DNA of 46,326 nucleotides from Rhizobium sp. GTDB taxonomy: Bacteria > Pseudomonadota > Alphaproteobacteria > Rhizobiales > Rhizobiaceae. Position 1 is the stretch's first letter; every line of letters begins with the position of its first letter. The translations under genes were made by a program, and so were the position numbers. The stretch spans positions 1-46,326 of the forward strand of contig JAQGJP010000034.1 in NCBI GenBank assembly GCA_028290545.1, in the 5' to 3' direction. Below, one piece after another: positions 26,906 to 35,230 of this stretch. Under the pieces are notes generated by a model. It saw nothing but the letters and a program-made list of their open reading frames with translations, made no database searches and was not told the DNA's origin.

Positions 26906-27925
26906 ATGAAACATTTCATAACCGGAACCGCCGGCTTCATAGGCTTTCATCTGGCACGCCGCCTTCTTGAGGACGGGCATGACGTATGTGGTTTCGATGG
27001 CATGACGCCCTATTACGATGTGCGCCTTAAGGAGGCACGTCATGCAGCGCTCAAGCAGTTCGGAAAATTCGATTGCCATGTCGCGATGCTCGAGGATCGA
27101 GGAAGGCTTAGCGAGGCAATCCTCGACGCCAAGCCCGATGTAATCCTTCATTTGGCCGCTCAGGCTGGTGTTCGCTACAGCCTTGAAAATCCCGACGCCT
27201 ACCTCGACTCCAACATTATGGGTTCGTGGAATGTCCTGGAAGCGGCGCGGCGCACGGGGTGCAAGCATCTGCTGCTGGCCTCCACTTCCTCGGTCTATGG
27301 CGCAAATGACTCCATCCCCTTCCGCGAGACGGACCGCGCCGACGAAGCCCTGACGATCTATGCCGCGACGAAGAAAAGCATGGAAGTCATGGCGCATTGC
27401 CAGTCACATCTGCACAGGATTCCGACCACTGTCTTCCGTTTCTTCACCGTCTACGGTCCATGGGGCCGGCCGGATATGGCGCTTTTCAAGTTCACCAAGG
27501 CAATTATTGAAAATAGCGAAATCGAGATCTATGGCCAAGGCCAGATGAGCCGCGATTTTACCTATATCGATGATCTCATTGAAGGCATCGTCCGGCTGAT
27601 CCCGGTAATTCCCTCGGAGGCGAACCGGGTGTGCATTCCGGATTGCATCGATACCCTGTCGAAGGTCGCGCCGTTTCGCGTGGTCAATATCGGCGGCGGC
27701 AAACCACAGGAACTCATGGAGTTCGTCGCGACGCTGGAGAGGGTGCTGGGACAGTCGACGCAACACAAGATGCTGCCAATGCAAAAAGGGGATGTCCCTC
27801 GCACATATGCTGCTCCAGACCTGCTTCAGGCATTGACCGGCTATGTGCCCAGTACGGATCTGAAAACCGGCATAAAGGCTTTTGCGGACTGGTACAAGGA
27901 CATGCGTTTGGAAATGGATATTTGA
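26906..27925 (+). CDS. lpsL: UDP-glucuronate 4-epimerase (LpsL type), 339 aa
   Basis: Interconverts UDP-glucuronate and UDP-galacturonate. The SDR signature [15 protein letters not shown] is at the N-terminus. [15 protein letters not shown] is the hallmark of uronate epimerases, the catalytic triad lies in STSSVYGAN with YAATKKSME, and [20 protein letters not shown] contacts the uronate. The [11 protein letters not shown] segment is the usual NDP-sugar epimerase one. The start is ATG at 26906, although GTG at 26897 directly follows the ugd stop. It forms an operon with ugd, so the locus can supply both GlcA and GalA donors, which fits the lyase encoded at 4089. Confidence 0.92.
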   Translation: MKHFITGTAGFIGFHLARRLLEDGHDVCGFDGMTPYYDVRLKEARHAALKQFGKFDCHVAMLEDRGRLSEAILDAKPDVILHLAAQAGVRYSLENPDAYLDSNIMGSWNVLEAARRTGCKHLLLASTSSVYGANDSIPFRETDRADEALTIYAATKKSMEVMAHCQSHLHRIPTTVFRFFTVYGPWGRPDMALFKFTKAIIENSEIEIYGQGQMSRDFTYIDDLIEGIVRLIPVIPSEANRVCIPDCIDTLSKVAPFRVVNIGGGKPQELMEFVATLERVLGQSTQHKMLPMQKGDVPRTYAAPDLLQALTGYVPSTDLKTGIKAFADWYKDMRLEMDI

Positions 27926-27926
27926 C

Positions 27927-27962
27927 CGTGCCGACGTTGTAATGCCGGGCTCGAACGGCACG
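27927..27962 (+). terminator. possible terminator hairpin after lpsL
   Basis: CGTGCCG and CGGCACG form a 7-bp stem beginning one base after the lpsL stop, with a 22-base loop, followed by ATCTTTG. It is placed as expected for a terminator, but the loop is long and the T run short. Confidence 0.35.
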
Positions 27963-28139
27963 ATCTTTGCGAATATCCGATTGACCGCACATGGCGCTTT
28001 GCCCGGAAAGCATTTCCGATGGACGGTTTCAGTCCAAGCCGCTTGGCGAAAGGCTGGAGAAACGGCCTATTTCTCCTTAGTTGAATGCGCCAACTATCCC
28101 GGGACCCCAGCCTGTGCGTCCGCGTGAGATCAGCATACT
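27963..28139. other. intergenic stretch without a recognised gene
   Basis: No credible frame or RNA was seen here. It separates the exopolysaccharide locus from the transposase remnant and is probably debris of the same insertion. Confidence 0.35.
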
Positions 28140-28230
28140 CCAGCATTTGACAGTCGTTTCGTTGACAGTGCGGTTCATCCGCTTGACCTGCTGATTGGAC
28201 GAGCGCTGCAGGATGCGCTACCACGCACAG
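28140..28230 (-). pseudogene. remnant of an IS481/IS3-type (rve) transposase
   Basis: The minus strand reads SNQQVKRMNRTVNETTVK, closely resembling the NGQVERMNRTIKEATVKR block around the last catalytic Glu of IS481-type integrases (the Glu is changed to Lys here). The frame then fails on both sides: a His-Pro pair belonging to the preceding conserved block appears in another frame near 28215. The fragment is inactive and marks an old insertion at the border between the polysaccharide and catabolic loci. Confidence 0.6.
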
Positions 28231-28345
28231 CATGTCGCGGAACAGACACCAAATGACGACACCGAACGATCAGACGAGCGATATGCTGCAGTTGCTCGGC
28301 GTCCGCCGCAGCCGATCACAAATTAACAAAAAGTAAAAAACCTTG

Positions 28346-28376
28346 TTGACAGATGCCATGTAATCGATTTCATATA
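28346..28376 (+). promoter_or_regulatory. promoter of catabolic locus A with LacI-type operator
   Basis: TTGACA at 28346-28351 is a good -35 box, with a weak -10 (TCATAT/CATATA) about 18 bases on. The 16-bp near-palindrome ATGTAATCGATTTCAT at 28358-28373 lies between and over these boxes and has the central CG typical of LacI-family operators. Its reverse complement recurs exactly at 35193-35208. Binding here would block RNA polymerase. Confidence 0.7.
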
Positions 28377-28441
28377 GCTGTCCGCCTGACTTTTGTAGTC
28401 AAACGTCAATCATCCACAGCCAATATGAAAGGTAACGAGTA

Positions 28442-29377
28442 ATGAGATTCAACATCAAACTCTCCACGGCTATCGCCGCGACCACGCTGGCCCTGACGGG
28501 TTTACCAGGCCTCTCATCGGCGCAGGATGTTCCTACAATCGGCGCCACCACCTACAGCCGCAGCTTCGAATTCTACCAGGATATCGAGGCCGGCATGAAG
28601 GAGGAGGGCGGAGACAAGGTCAACTTCGATTTCAAAGATCCGAACGGCGACCTCGCCGTGCAAACCTCTCAGATGGAGGACTTCGTCGCCAAGGGCGTCA
28701 AGCTGGTGACGATGGTTCCGATCGATTCAAAGGCTGGCGAGGCTGCGGCCCGGCTGGTCACCTCCGCGGGTATCCCGCTCATCACCGTCGATATCGCCAT
28801 CACGGCGGACGTCGGCCAAGTCGCCCATATCGCCTCCGACAACCACTTTGGCGGCGAGATTGCCGCGAAGAAAATGGCCGAACTCCTGGGTGGCAAGGGC
28901 GAAGTTCTCGTCATCAATAATCCGGCGATCGTTTCCGTGGTCGAGCGCGAGAAAGGCTTCGTCGCCAAGCTTGCCGAGATCGCGCCGGACATTAAGGTCG
29001 TCGCCAGCCAGAGCGGCGATTCAAAGCGCGAAAAGGCCCAGGCGGTCGCTGAGGATCTGCTCCAGGCCCACCCTGAAGCGACCGGTATCTTCGCCGTGAA
29101 TGACGAAATGGCGCTCGGTGCGCTGCAGGCCGTCATTGCCGCCGGCCGTCAGGACAAGATGAACATCATCGGCTTCGATGCCAGCAGCGAGGGTATCTCG
29201 GAAATTGCCAAGGGAACTTCGGCGTTCAAGGCGAGCGTCGCGCAGGATCCGGTTGGCATGGGCAAAATCGTCACGCGTACCGCGCTTGCGGTGCTGAAGG
29301 GCGAGAAGGTAGACAAGTTCATCCCCGTGCCGGTCGTGCTTGTCGACAAGTCCAACTACACCAAATACGCCAAGTAA
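28442..29377 (+). CDS. ribose-type ABC transporter substrate-binding protein, 311 aa
   Basis: Periplasmic binding protein of the RbsB type (Peripla_BP_4). A signal peptide spans about 1-27 (basic start, LSTAIAATTLALTGLPGL, cut after SSA). The mature part has the two-lobe pattern with IGATTYSRSFEFYQDIEAG at the start, a VTMVPIDSKAGEAAARL segment, DNHFGGEIAAKKMAEL in the ligand-binding hinge region and IFAVNDEMALGALQAV. It is the first gene of locus A behind the LacI-type operator. The family binds pentoses, hexoses, inositol and related polyols; the ligand here is not known. Confidence 0.9.
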   Translation: MRFNIKLSTAIAATTLALTGLPGLSSAQDVPTIGATTYSRSFEFYQDIEAGMKEEGGDKVNFDFKDPNGDLAVQTSQMEDFVAKGVKLVTMVPIDSKAGEAAARLVTSAGIPLITVDIAITADVGQVAHIASDNHFGGEIAAKKMAELLGGKGEVLVINNPAIVSVVEREKGFVAKLAEIAPDIKVVASQSGDSKREKAQAVAEDLLQAHPEATGIFAVNDEMALGALQAVIAAGRQDKMNIIGFDASSEGISEIAKGTSAFKASVAQDPVGMGKIVTRTALAVLKGEKVDKFIPVPVVLVDKSNYTKYAK

Positions 29378-29414
29378 CGAGTATTCAGTGAAAAACGCAG
29401 GGAGCAGAGAACGC

Positions 29415-30905
29415 ATGACCGATGTTGCGCCATTTGTCGAATTGCGTGGAATCACCAAGAGATTTCCGGGCGTCACAGCCGCCCGGGATGTTTCGATCTC
29501 ATTTCTGCCGGGCAAAGTGCACGCTTTGCTCGGTGAGAATGGGGCCGGCAAGTCAACACTGGTCAAGATCATAAGCGGGATCTACACGCCCGATGACGGC
29601 CAGATACTCTTCGACGGGCACCCCGTGCGCCTGCACGCGCCCGTCGATGCCGAGCGACGAGGCGTCGCGGTCGTCCACCAGCACCGCACCCTGGTCAACG
29701 ATCTGTCGGTTGCGGAAAATCTTTTCCTCGGGCATCTCGGGCCGGAATGGTCGATCTTTCGGCGCGATTCCTTGATCCGGCGTGCGCACGATCTGCTTGC
29801 GGCAGTGGGGCTCGATCTCGATCCCGCGACGCTGGTCAAGGATCTGAGCCCCGCCGCCCAGCAGTTGCTCGAAATCGCAAGGGCCATCGGGCGGGAAGCG
29901 CGCTTCATTATCTTCGACGAACCGACGACCTCCCTCACGCCACCCGAGTGCGAAGTGCTGTTCGGGCAGATCCGGCGTTTGCAGGCTCGCGGCATTGCGA
30001 TCGTCTATATCAGCCACGACCTCGAGCATGCTCTGGCGCTCAGCGATGAGATCACGGTCCTCCGCGACGGTGCGGTCGTCGCCCATGAGGTGGGGCTCAA
30101 GGACGTTCAGATCGTCGTGCGCCACATGATCGGGCGGACCCTCGATGCAGGCTACCCACGCACCAGGACAGCCTCGAACGACGAGGTGCTGCACGTTTCG
30201 AGCTTGCGCTCGTCCCGCCTCAACGGCGTGGATGTGCGGGTATGCCGGGGAGAGATCATCTGCATCGCGGGCCTCGTCGGCTCGGGCCGAACTGAACTGC
30301 TGAGAGCAGTCTTCGGCCTGGATAACTTCGATTCCGGCAAGATCACGCTCAAGGGAGCTGAATTTACCCCGCAATCCCCCCGGCATTCCATCAGAGCCGG
30401 CATGGGTTTCGTATCCGAAGACCGCAAGCAGCAGGGATTGGTTCTTGATCTCGGCGTGGCGGCAAACCTGATCCTGGGAAACGAGCGTCCGCTTGTGCGG
30501 TTCGGTATCCTGTCTGCGGAGCGGGAGCGCAAGGTGGTCCAGCAGGCGATCAAGTCCCTGCGCATCAAGACGTCTTCGGCAAAGACGAAAGTCGGCACGC
30601 TCAGCGGCGGTAACCAGCAGAAGGTAGTGCTCGGTCGTTGGCTGTCGCGCTCCACTGAACTGCTGCTCATCGATGAGCCGACGGTCGGCATCGATGTCGG
30701 CGCACGCGCCGAATTCTATCGGCTGCTTGACGATTATGCCGCTGCAGGCGGCGCTTGCCTGATCGTCTCGTCTGATTTGACTGAGGTGTTGGGATTGGCC
30801 GATCGAGTTGTCGTCATGCGTGACGGCGCCTCTGTCGCCGAAATAGGAAAAACGGACATGAACAGAGAAAACCTGCTTCGAGCAATGACGGCGGTGGCGG
30901 CATGA
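29415..30905 (+). CDS. ribose-type ABC transporter ATP-binding protein, 496 aa
   Basis: RbsA-like tandem ATPase. The first half has a full Walker A (GENGAGKSTLVK), a degenerate signature (DLSPAAQQLLEIAR) and Walker B FIIFDEPT. The second half has the usual degenerate loop (GLVGSGRTELLRAVFG), the canonical signature LSGGNQQKVVLGRWL and Walker B LLLIDEPTVGID. Size and asymmetry are typical for the family. The start at 29415 follows a GGGAG site; the frame also runs back into the preceding gene. It follows the binding protein by 37 bases and overlaps the permease by four. Confidence 0.92.
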   Translation: MTDVAPFVELRGITKRFPGVTAARDVSISFLPGKVHALLGENGAGKSTLVKIISGIYTPDDGQILFDGHPVRLHAPVDAERRGVAVVHQHRTLVNDLSVAENLFLGHLGPEWSIFRRDSLIRRAHDLLAAVGLDLDPATLVKDLSPAAQQLLEIARAIGREARFIIFDEPTTSLTPPECEVLFGQIRRLQARGIAIVYISHDLEHALALSDEITVLRDGAVVAHEVGLKDVQIVVRHMIGRTLDAGYPRTRTASNDEVLHVSSLRSSRLNGVDVRVCRGEIICIAGLVGSGRTELLRAVFGLDNFDSGKITLKGAEFTPQSPRHSIRAGMGFVSEDRKQQGLVLDLGVAANLILGNERPLVRFGILSAERERKVVQQAIKSLRIKTSSAKTKVGTLSGGNQQKVVLGRWLSRSTELLLIDEPTVGIDVGARAEFYRLLDDYAAAGGACLIVSSDLTEVLGLADRVVVMRDGASVAEIGKTDMNRENLLRAMTAVAA

Positions 30906-31894
30906 GCACCTCGGCTGTGAATGACACTAACCGGTCGCCGCTCTCATTTCGCTCGCTTCTGGTGAAAAGCGACGCGTTCGGAGGAACCGCCCTGGCGGCG
31001 CTGGCCATCATCTGCATCGTGCTCGCCCTGCTTGAGCCGCAGTTCCTGACACCAAGCAATCTTCTCAATGTCGGGCGACAGGCCTCGGTGCTCGTCATCG
31101 TCGCTTGCGGCATGACCCTCGTCATCATCTCGGGCAATATCGACCTTTCGGTGGGGTCGGCGCTCGCGCTCTGCGCTGTCGTCGGCGCAAGCCTCAGCAC
31201 GAGCGCCGGGCTGGATCCGACCTTGACCATCATCGCCGTGATCGCGCTCGGGGCCGTCGTCGGCGCCATCAAGGGTGCTCTCGTCGCCTGGGTCGGGATC
31301 AATTCGTTCATCGTCACGCTCGGCATGATGACCGTGCTTCGCGGCGCAGCGCTAAGCTTCACCGGCGGATATCCCATCGCCGGCGTGCCGGATGACGTGC
31401 GCTTTCTTGGCTTCGGCATCGTCGGCGGCATCCCCGTCCCGCTGATCGTCACAGCGGTGGTTTTCATCCTGGTCGCACTTCTTCTTGTCAAGACGGTTAT
31501 AGGCCGTCACATCTACGCCATCGGCGGCAACGAAACTTCGTCGCATATCGCTGGCGTTCCAGTCGCGCGCACCAAATTCCTGACTTTCGTGATCAGCGGC
31601 GCCCTCTGCGGCCTCGCAGCAGTCGTCCTGCTCGGCCGCCTGGGCGCCGGCCTGCCGACGTCAGCGCAGGGGCTTGAGCTCGACGCCATCGCCGCCGTCA
31701 TTCTCGGTGGTGCAAGCCTTTTCGGTGGCAGGGGCAGCGTGTTCGGCACTCTGTTCGGCGCGCTTATCCTGGCAGTGCTTCAGAATGGTCTTAACCTGAT
31801 CGGCGTCAACTCGTTCATAATTCAGATCCTCTCCGGGGCGATCATCATTCTTGCGGTGCTGCTCGACCGCATCCGCGCGGGATCTGCACGATGA
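30902..31894 (+). CDS. ribose-type ABC transporter permease, 330 aa
   Basis: RbsC-like inner-membrane permease with about eight to ten helices. Landmarks are VIVACGMTLVIISGNIDLSVGS near residue 60-80, IYAIGGNETSSHIAGVPV (the cytoplasmic loop that contacts the ATPase), and GLELDAIAAVILGGASLFGG near the end. It is translationally coupled to the ATPase gene (ATGA) and to the downstream hydrolase gene (ATGA), which strongly links the hydrolase to the transported compound. Confidence 0.92.
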   Translation: MSTSAVNDTNRSPLSFRSLLVKSDAFGGTALAALAIICIVLALLEPQFLTPSNLLNVGRQASVLVIVACGMTLVIISGNIDLSVGSALALCAVVGASLSTSAGLDPTLTIIAVIALGAVVGAIKGALVAWVGINSFIVTLGMMTVLRGAALSFTGGYPIAGVPDDVRFLGFGIVGGIPVPLIVTAVVFILVALLLVKTVIGRHIYAIGGNETSSHIAGVPVARTKFLTFVISGALCGLAAVVLLGRLGAGLPTSAQGLELDAIAAVILGGASLFGGRGSVFGTLFGALILAVLQNGLNLIGVNSFIIQILSGAIIILAVLLDRIRAGSAR

Positions 31895-33093
31895 TCGGTG
31901 ACGAGGCCTGGATCGAGAGTGCGCTCGCCGCGCTTGTTTCTACATCGTCCCTGTCTGGACAGGAGGCTGCGGCGCAGGAAGTGGTCAAGCGCCTGATGCT
32001 TGAGGCTGGTGCTGACAGCGTTCGCATAGTTCCGGTGGATGCCGCACTGCTGCGGCTACACTACGGGTTCGAGACGCCGACGCCGACTGAAGGCATGTTC
32101 GCCGTCGTCGGCGCATGGGGAGAGCCGGCGGCATCGCCGTTCATCCTGCTCAACGGCCACATCGACACCGTTCCGGCGACCGCCGGCTGGACGATCGACC
32201 CGCTTGAACCGCGCATCACGGACGGCTGGATGAACGGGCTGGGCTCCGCCGACATGAAGGCGGGACTGCTCGGAGCGATTGCGGGTGTGGCGCGCGCCAA
32301 GGCAGCCGGCACTTTACTAGGCTACGTCGAAATCCACTCCGTCCCAGACGAAGAGGATGGCGGCGGTACGGGGACGCTCGCATGCGTGCACCAAATGCTC
32401 AACGCAGGGCGAGTCCCTGACCTGGCGGTCGTCTGCGAGCCGACGCGGGTTGAAATTGCGACGGCGCAGATCGGCAGCCGCGCCATGCACTTCAGTATTC
32501 GCGGCGTCCAAGCGCATGCCAATATGAAGCATGCGGGGGTGAGTGCCGTGGAGGCCGCCATTGACCTTGCCCGCGAATTGTCGGGCTGGGCAGAAATGCC
32601 GCACCGCAGCGAACATCCGCTGCTGGCGCCGGCCTCGGTGAATATCGGCCGCATCGACGGTGGCATCGGCGCGACCAGCGTCGCCCCGAACTGCGAGATG
32701 GAGGTATGCTTCACCTACCATCCTCCGGACGAACCGCTGCTTATTGCCGAGGTCGATGCCCTCATTGCGGCCTGGCGGGATCGGCAAAATCCGGCGATAA
32801 GCCTGGAGGTCCGGCAACTACACAACGTCCACCCATTCTCCACGGACCCCGCACTTGGTCCGATCAAGGCACTTGCCCGTGCCTTGGGAGGGGAGGCGGT
32901 TAACCCTCGTGGATTTCCGGCGGGCTCGGACGGGCGTCTGATCAGCCGATTGCTGGGTGCCCCAACGGTCATCTTCGGTCCGGGTGATGTTTCCCGCATT
33001 CACAAGATCAACGAGGCGGTCGAGGTGGCCGAAGTCGTCGCTCATGCGAAGGTGCTCGAGAAGTTCCTTTCATCGGGCATCGATCCTGGTTGA
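31891..33093 (+). CDS. M20-family (ArgE/DapE/CPG2-like) metallohydrolase, 400 aa
   Basis: A dinuclear-zinc amidohydrolase or peptidase. Every metal and catalytic site is visible: LLNGHIDTVP (His and catalytic Asp), GLGSADMKAG (bridging Asp), SVPDEEDGGGTG (catalytic Glu and zinc Glu), VVCEPT (acidic ligand) and the final His in RIHKINEAVEV. A dimerisation domain separates the catalytic halves (about 190-300). The four-base overlap with the sugar permease is unusual for a peptidase and argues that the imported compound carries an amide, N-acyl or carbamoyl bond. Deacylase, carbamoylase and dipeptidase activities are all possible. Confidence 0.88.
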   Translation: MIGDEAWIESALAALVSTSSLSGQEAAAQEVVKRLMLEAGADSVRIVPVDAALLRLHYGFETPTPTEGMFAVVGAWGEPAASPFILLNGHIDTVPATAGWTIDPLEPRITDGWMNGLGSADMKAGLLGAIAGVARAKAAGTLLGYVEIHSVPDEEDGGGTGTLACVHQMLNAGRVPDLAVVCEPTRVEIATAQIGSRAMHFSIRGVQAHANMKHAGVSAVEAAIDLARELSGWAEMPHRSEHPLLAPASVNIGRIDGGIGATSVAPNCEMEVCFTYHPPDEPLLIAEVDALIAAWRDRQNPAISLEVRQLHNVHPFSTDPALGPIKALARALGGEAVNPRGFPAGSDGRLISRLLGAPTVIFGPGDVSRIHKINEAVEVAEVVAHAKVLEKFLSSGIDPG

Positions 33094-33211
33094 ACTGTCT
33101 CCCAACTCGTCGCGGGAACCAGCGGTTCAAGGCAACGAAAGAATACTGCTTATATCAGACGCTGTCGCGGAATTTCCACCTTCCGGACGGCTGGACAAGA
33201 AGGAATATACG

Positions 33212-33970
33212 ATGTCAAAAAAATCCGCCCGAATACTATTTGCCGGTGAGAGCTGGAACACGTATGGCGTGCACACCAAGGGCGCGAGCTCCTACACGAC
33301 CTCAGGCTATGAGGAGGGCGCCAGGGACCTGCTCGCCGCTCTCCAGGCGTCAGGCTTCGACGTCACCTATCTCCGTAACCACGAGGCCGTCGAAAGCTTT
33401 CCCTATACGACCGAGGAAATCGCCGATCGCTTCGACGCCGTCATCCTGAGCGACATTCCGGCTGACTCTCTATTACTTCCGCATGCGGTCTTCGTCCGAG
33501 GCGAGAAGCGCCCGAACAGGCTCCGCTCGATTGGGAGATTTGTCGAACAGGGCGGCGGCCTGCTCATGATCGGCGGCTTCATGTCGTTCGCGGGCTTCGA
33601 GAGCCGTGCGCGCTACGCGTCCACTCCCCTCGCAGACATCTTGCCCGTCGAGATCAGCCGCCATGACGACCGCATCGAGGAGCCGGAAGGCGTAAATCCC
33701 GTCGTTTCCCAGGACCACCCGATTCTCAACGGCATCACGGGCGACTGGCCGTACTTCCTTGGCTACAACCAGTTCAAGGCCAAGCCTGGCAGTCAGGTGC
33801 TTTTGTCGGTGGCGGAAGACCCGTTCCTTGTGGTCGGCCAGCATGGGGAGGGAAGGGTTGCCGCATTCGCTTCCGATTGTTCTCCGCATTGGGGAAGCCC
33901 GGAATTCATGGCCTGGCGGCACTATTCGGCATTCTGGTCACAGCTGACGGGATGGCTAGCCGGGTCGTAA
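33212..33970 (+). CDS. DUF1355-type glutamine-amidotransferase-like protein, 252 aa
   Basis: Belongs to the putative glutamine amidotransferase family (PF07090, class I amidotransferase-like fold). The N-terminus reads ILFAGESWNTYGVHTKGASS; the core has GLLMIGGFMSFAGFES (nucleophile-elbow position) and the end has SDCSPHWGSPEF with LTGWLAG. No Cys occurs at the elbow, where GGFMSF stands, so glutaminase activity is doubtful. The start at 33212 has AAGGA 8 bases upstream. It follows the M20 hydrolase by 118 bases. Family members are commonly encoded beside sugar ABC transporters in rhizobia; their biochemical role is not established. A broken paralogue lies in locus B (44257-44468). Confidence 0.8.
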   Translation: MSKKSARILFAGESWNTYGVHTKGASSYTTSGYEEGARDLLAALQASGFDVTYLRNHEAVESFPYTTEEIADRFDAVILSDIPADSLLLPHAVFVRGEKRPNRLRSIGRFVEQGGGLLMIGGFMSFAGFESRARYASTPLADILPVEISRHDDRIEEPEGVNPVVSQDHPILNGITGDWPYFLGYNQFKAKPGSQVLLSVAEDPFLVVGQHGEGRVAAFASDCSPHWGSPEFMAWRHYSAFWSQLTGWLAGS

Positions 33971-34047
33971 CCAAATGTGATAGTTGCGGCTGGGGCGTTT
34001 GTCCATTTCCGGGTGAACGCCGTTGCCCAACGACGGAGTGAACCTCA

Positions 34048-35031
34048 GTGGTAACGATGATGGACGTCTCCCGCGAAGCCGGGGTGTCGTCAGCGACAGT
34101 ATCCCGTGTGCTTACGGGCTCGGCCGGAGTCGAACCGGCCACCAAGAAGCTCGTGCTGGCGGCCGTGGCGAAGCTCGGCTACCGGCCCAATCTGGTTGCC
34201 CGCGGGTTGCGACGTCAGGTAAGTCAGGTGATCGCCCTGATCATCACGGATATCGAAAACCCGTTCTATACGGCGGTTTGCCGGGGCGTCGAAGACTCCG
34301 CCCGGCTCGCCGGCTATTCGGTGATCCTGTGCAATGCCGACCGCGATATCGAAAAGGAACGTGAATATCTCAGGGTCGTTGAAGACCAGAACGCATCGGG
34401 CGTCATAATCAGCCCGGCTTCCGCACGCAAGACCGACATATCGAACCTGATCGACCGCGGACTGCCGGTGATCGCCGTCGATATGGCTCTTGCTGCAGCG
34501 ACCGGCTCGGTGCTCGTCGATAACAGGGATGCGGGCGCTCTCGCGACCGAATACCTCGTCGGGAAGCGATGCAAACGGATTGCATGCATCACCGGTCCGG
34601 CGGAGAATTCCACGGCCCAGGATCGCTTGGACGGGTATAGTCGCGCCATCGCCGCTGCCGGACTTCCCGTCGATCCGGATCTGATCATCTACGCCAATTA
34701 CCTCGAGGATGGCGGATATCACGCTGCCAAAGATCTCCTCGATCTCCCGTATCGGCCGGATGGATTGTTCGTCACCAACAACCGCATGACGGTTGGCGTG
34801 CTGCGCGCGCTGCAGGAGCGGGGAGTGATCATCCCTGACGAGATCAACGTCATCGGCTTCGACGAACTTCCCTGGGCCCTCCAATTGCATCCCCATCTGT
34901 CGCTCGTACGTCAGCCCGCCTATCGTATCGGCCAGGAGGCGGCACGACTGCTCATCGACTGTCTCGCCGGGCGCGAGCCGTCCCCTCATATGGTCCTTGA
35001 GGCAGAGCTTGTAGCGCGCGACGGCATCTGA
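34048..35031 (+). CDS. LacI-family transcriptional regulator, 327 aa
   Basis: The helix-turn-helix VTMMDVSREAGVSSATVSRV opens the protein, followed by the hinge segment KLGYRPNLVARGLR. A periplasmic-binding-protein-like sensor domain follows (ALIITDIENPFYTAVCRGVE ... VDNRDAGALATEYLV ... NVIGFDELPWALQLHPHLS). The start is a GTG at 34048 with GGAG about 10 bases upstream. It sits inside the locus it should control. The same 16-bp palindrome is found in the promoter of the transporter operon and in the promoter just downstream, so it is the obvious ligand-responsive repressor for both. Confidence 0.92.
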   Translation: MVTMMDVSREAGVSSATVSRVLTGSAGVEPATKKLVLAAVAKLGYRPNLVARGLRRQVSQVIALIITDIENPFYTAVCRGVEDSARLAGYSVILCNADRDIEKEREYLRVVEDQNASGVIISPASARKTDISNLIDRGLPVIAVDMALAAATGSVLVDNRDAGALATEYLVGKRCKRIACITGPAENSTAQDRLDGYSRAIAAAGLPVDPDLIIYANYLEDGGYHAAKDLLDLPYRPDGLFVTNNRMTVGVLRALQERGVIIPDEINVIGFDELPWALQLHPHLSLVRQPAYRIGQEAARLLIDCLAGREPSPHMVLEAELVARDGI

Positions 35032-35050
35032 CTGTTCGTTTTTTCGATAC

Positions 35051-35079
35051 GATCCTGCGCGGTCAGCGCAGTCGGATCC
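35051..35079 (+). terminator. possible hairpin after the LacI-family gene
   Basis: CTGCGC and GCGCAG pair around a 5-base loop, extended by GATC pairing on either side of a 3-base bulge. It lies 20 bases after the regulator stop. No T run follows, so termination is uncertain. Confidence 0.35.
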
Positions 35080-35158
35080 AGGCTTGGCGGAATGCGGTGA
35101 GCGCTGGCGCGACAATCGAAGACGGCCCCTATTAACCGATAAATTTAGCATCGCGGGA

Positions 35159-35208
35159 TTGACAGCGTGTTCAATAGTGCCATAATCTGCGTATGAAATC
35201 GATTACAT
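35159..35208 (+). promoter_or_regulatory. promoter with second LacI-type operator
   Basis: TTGACA at 35159-35164 and CATAAT at 35181-35186 (16-base spacing) form a good sigma70-type promoter. The 16-bp operator ATGAAATCGATTACAT follows at 35193-35208 and covers the expected transcription start. It is the exact reverse complement of the operator at 28358-28373. Confidence 0.75.
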
Positions 35209-35230
35209 AAGGTTTGGAGGCCGTCTTTCG

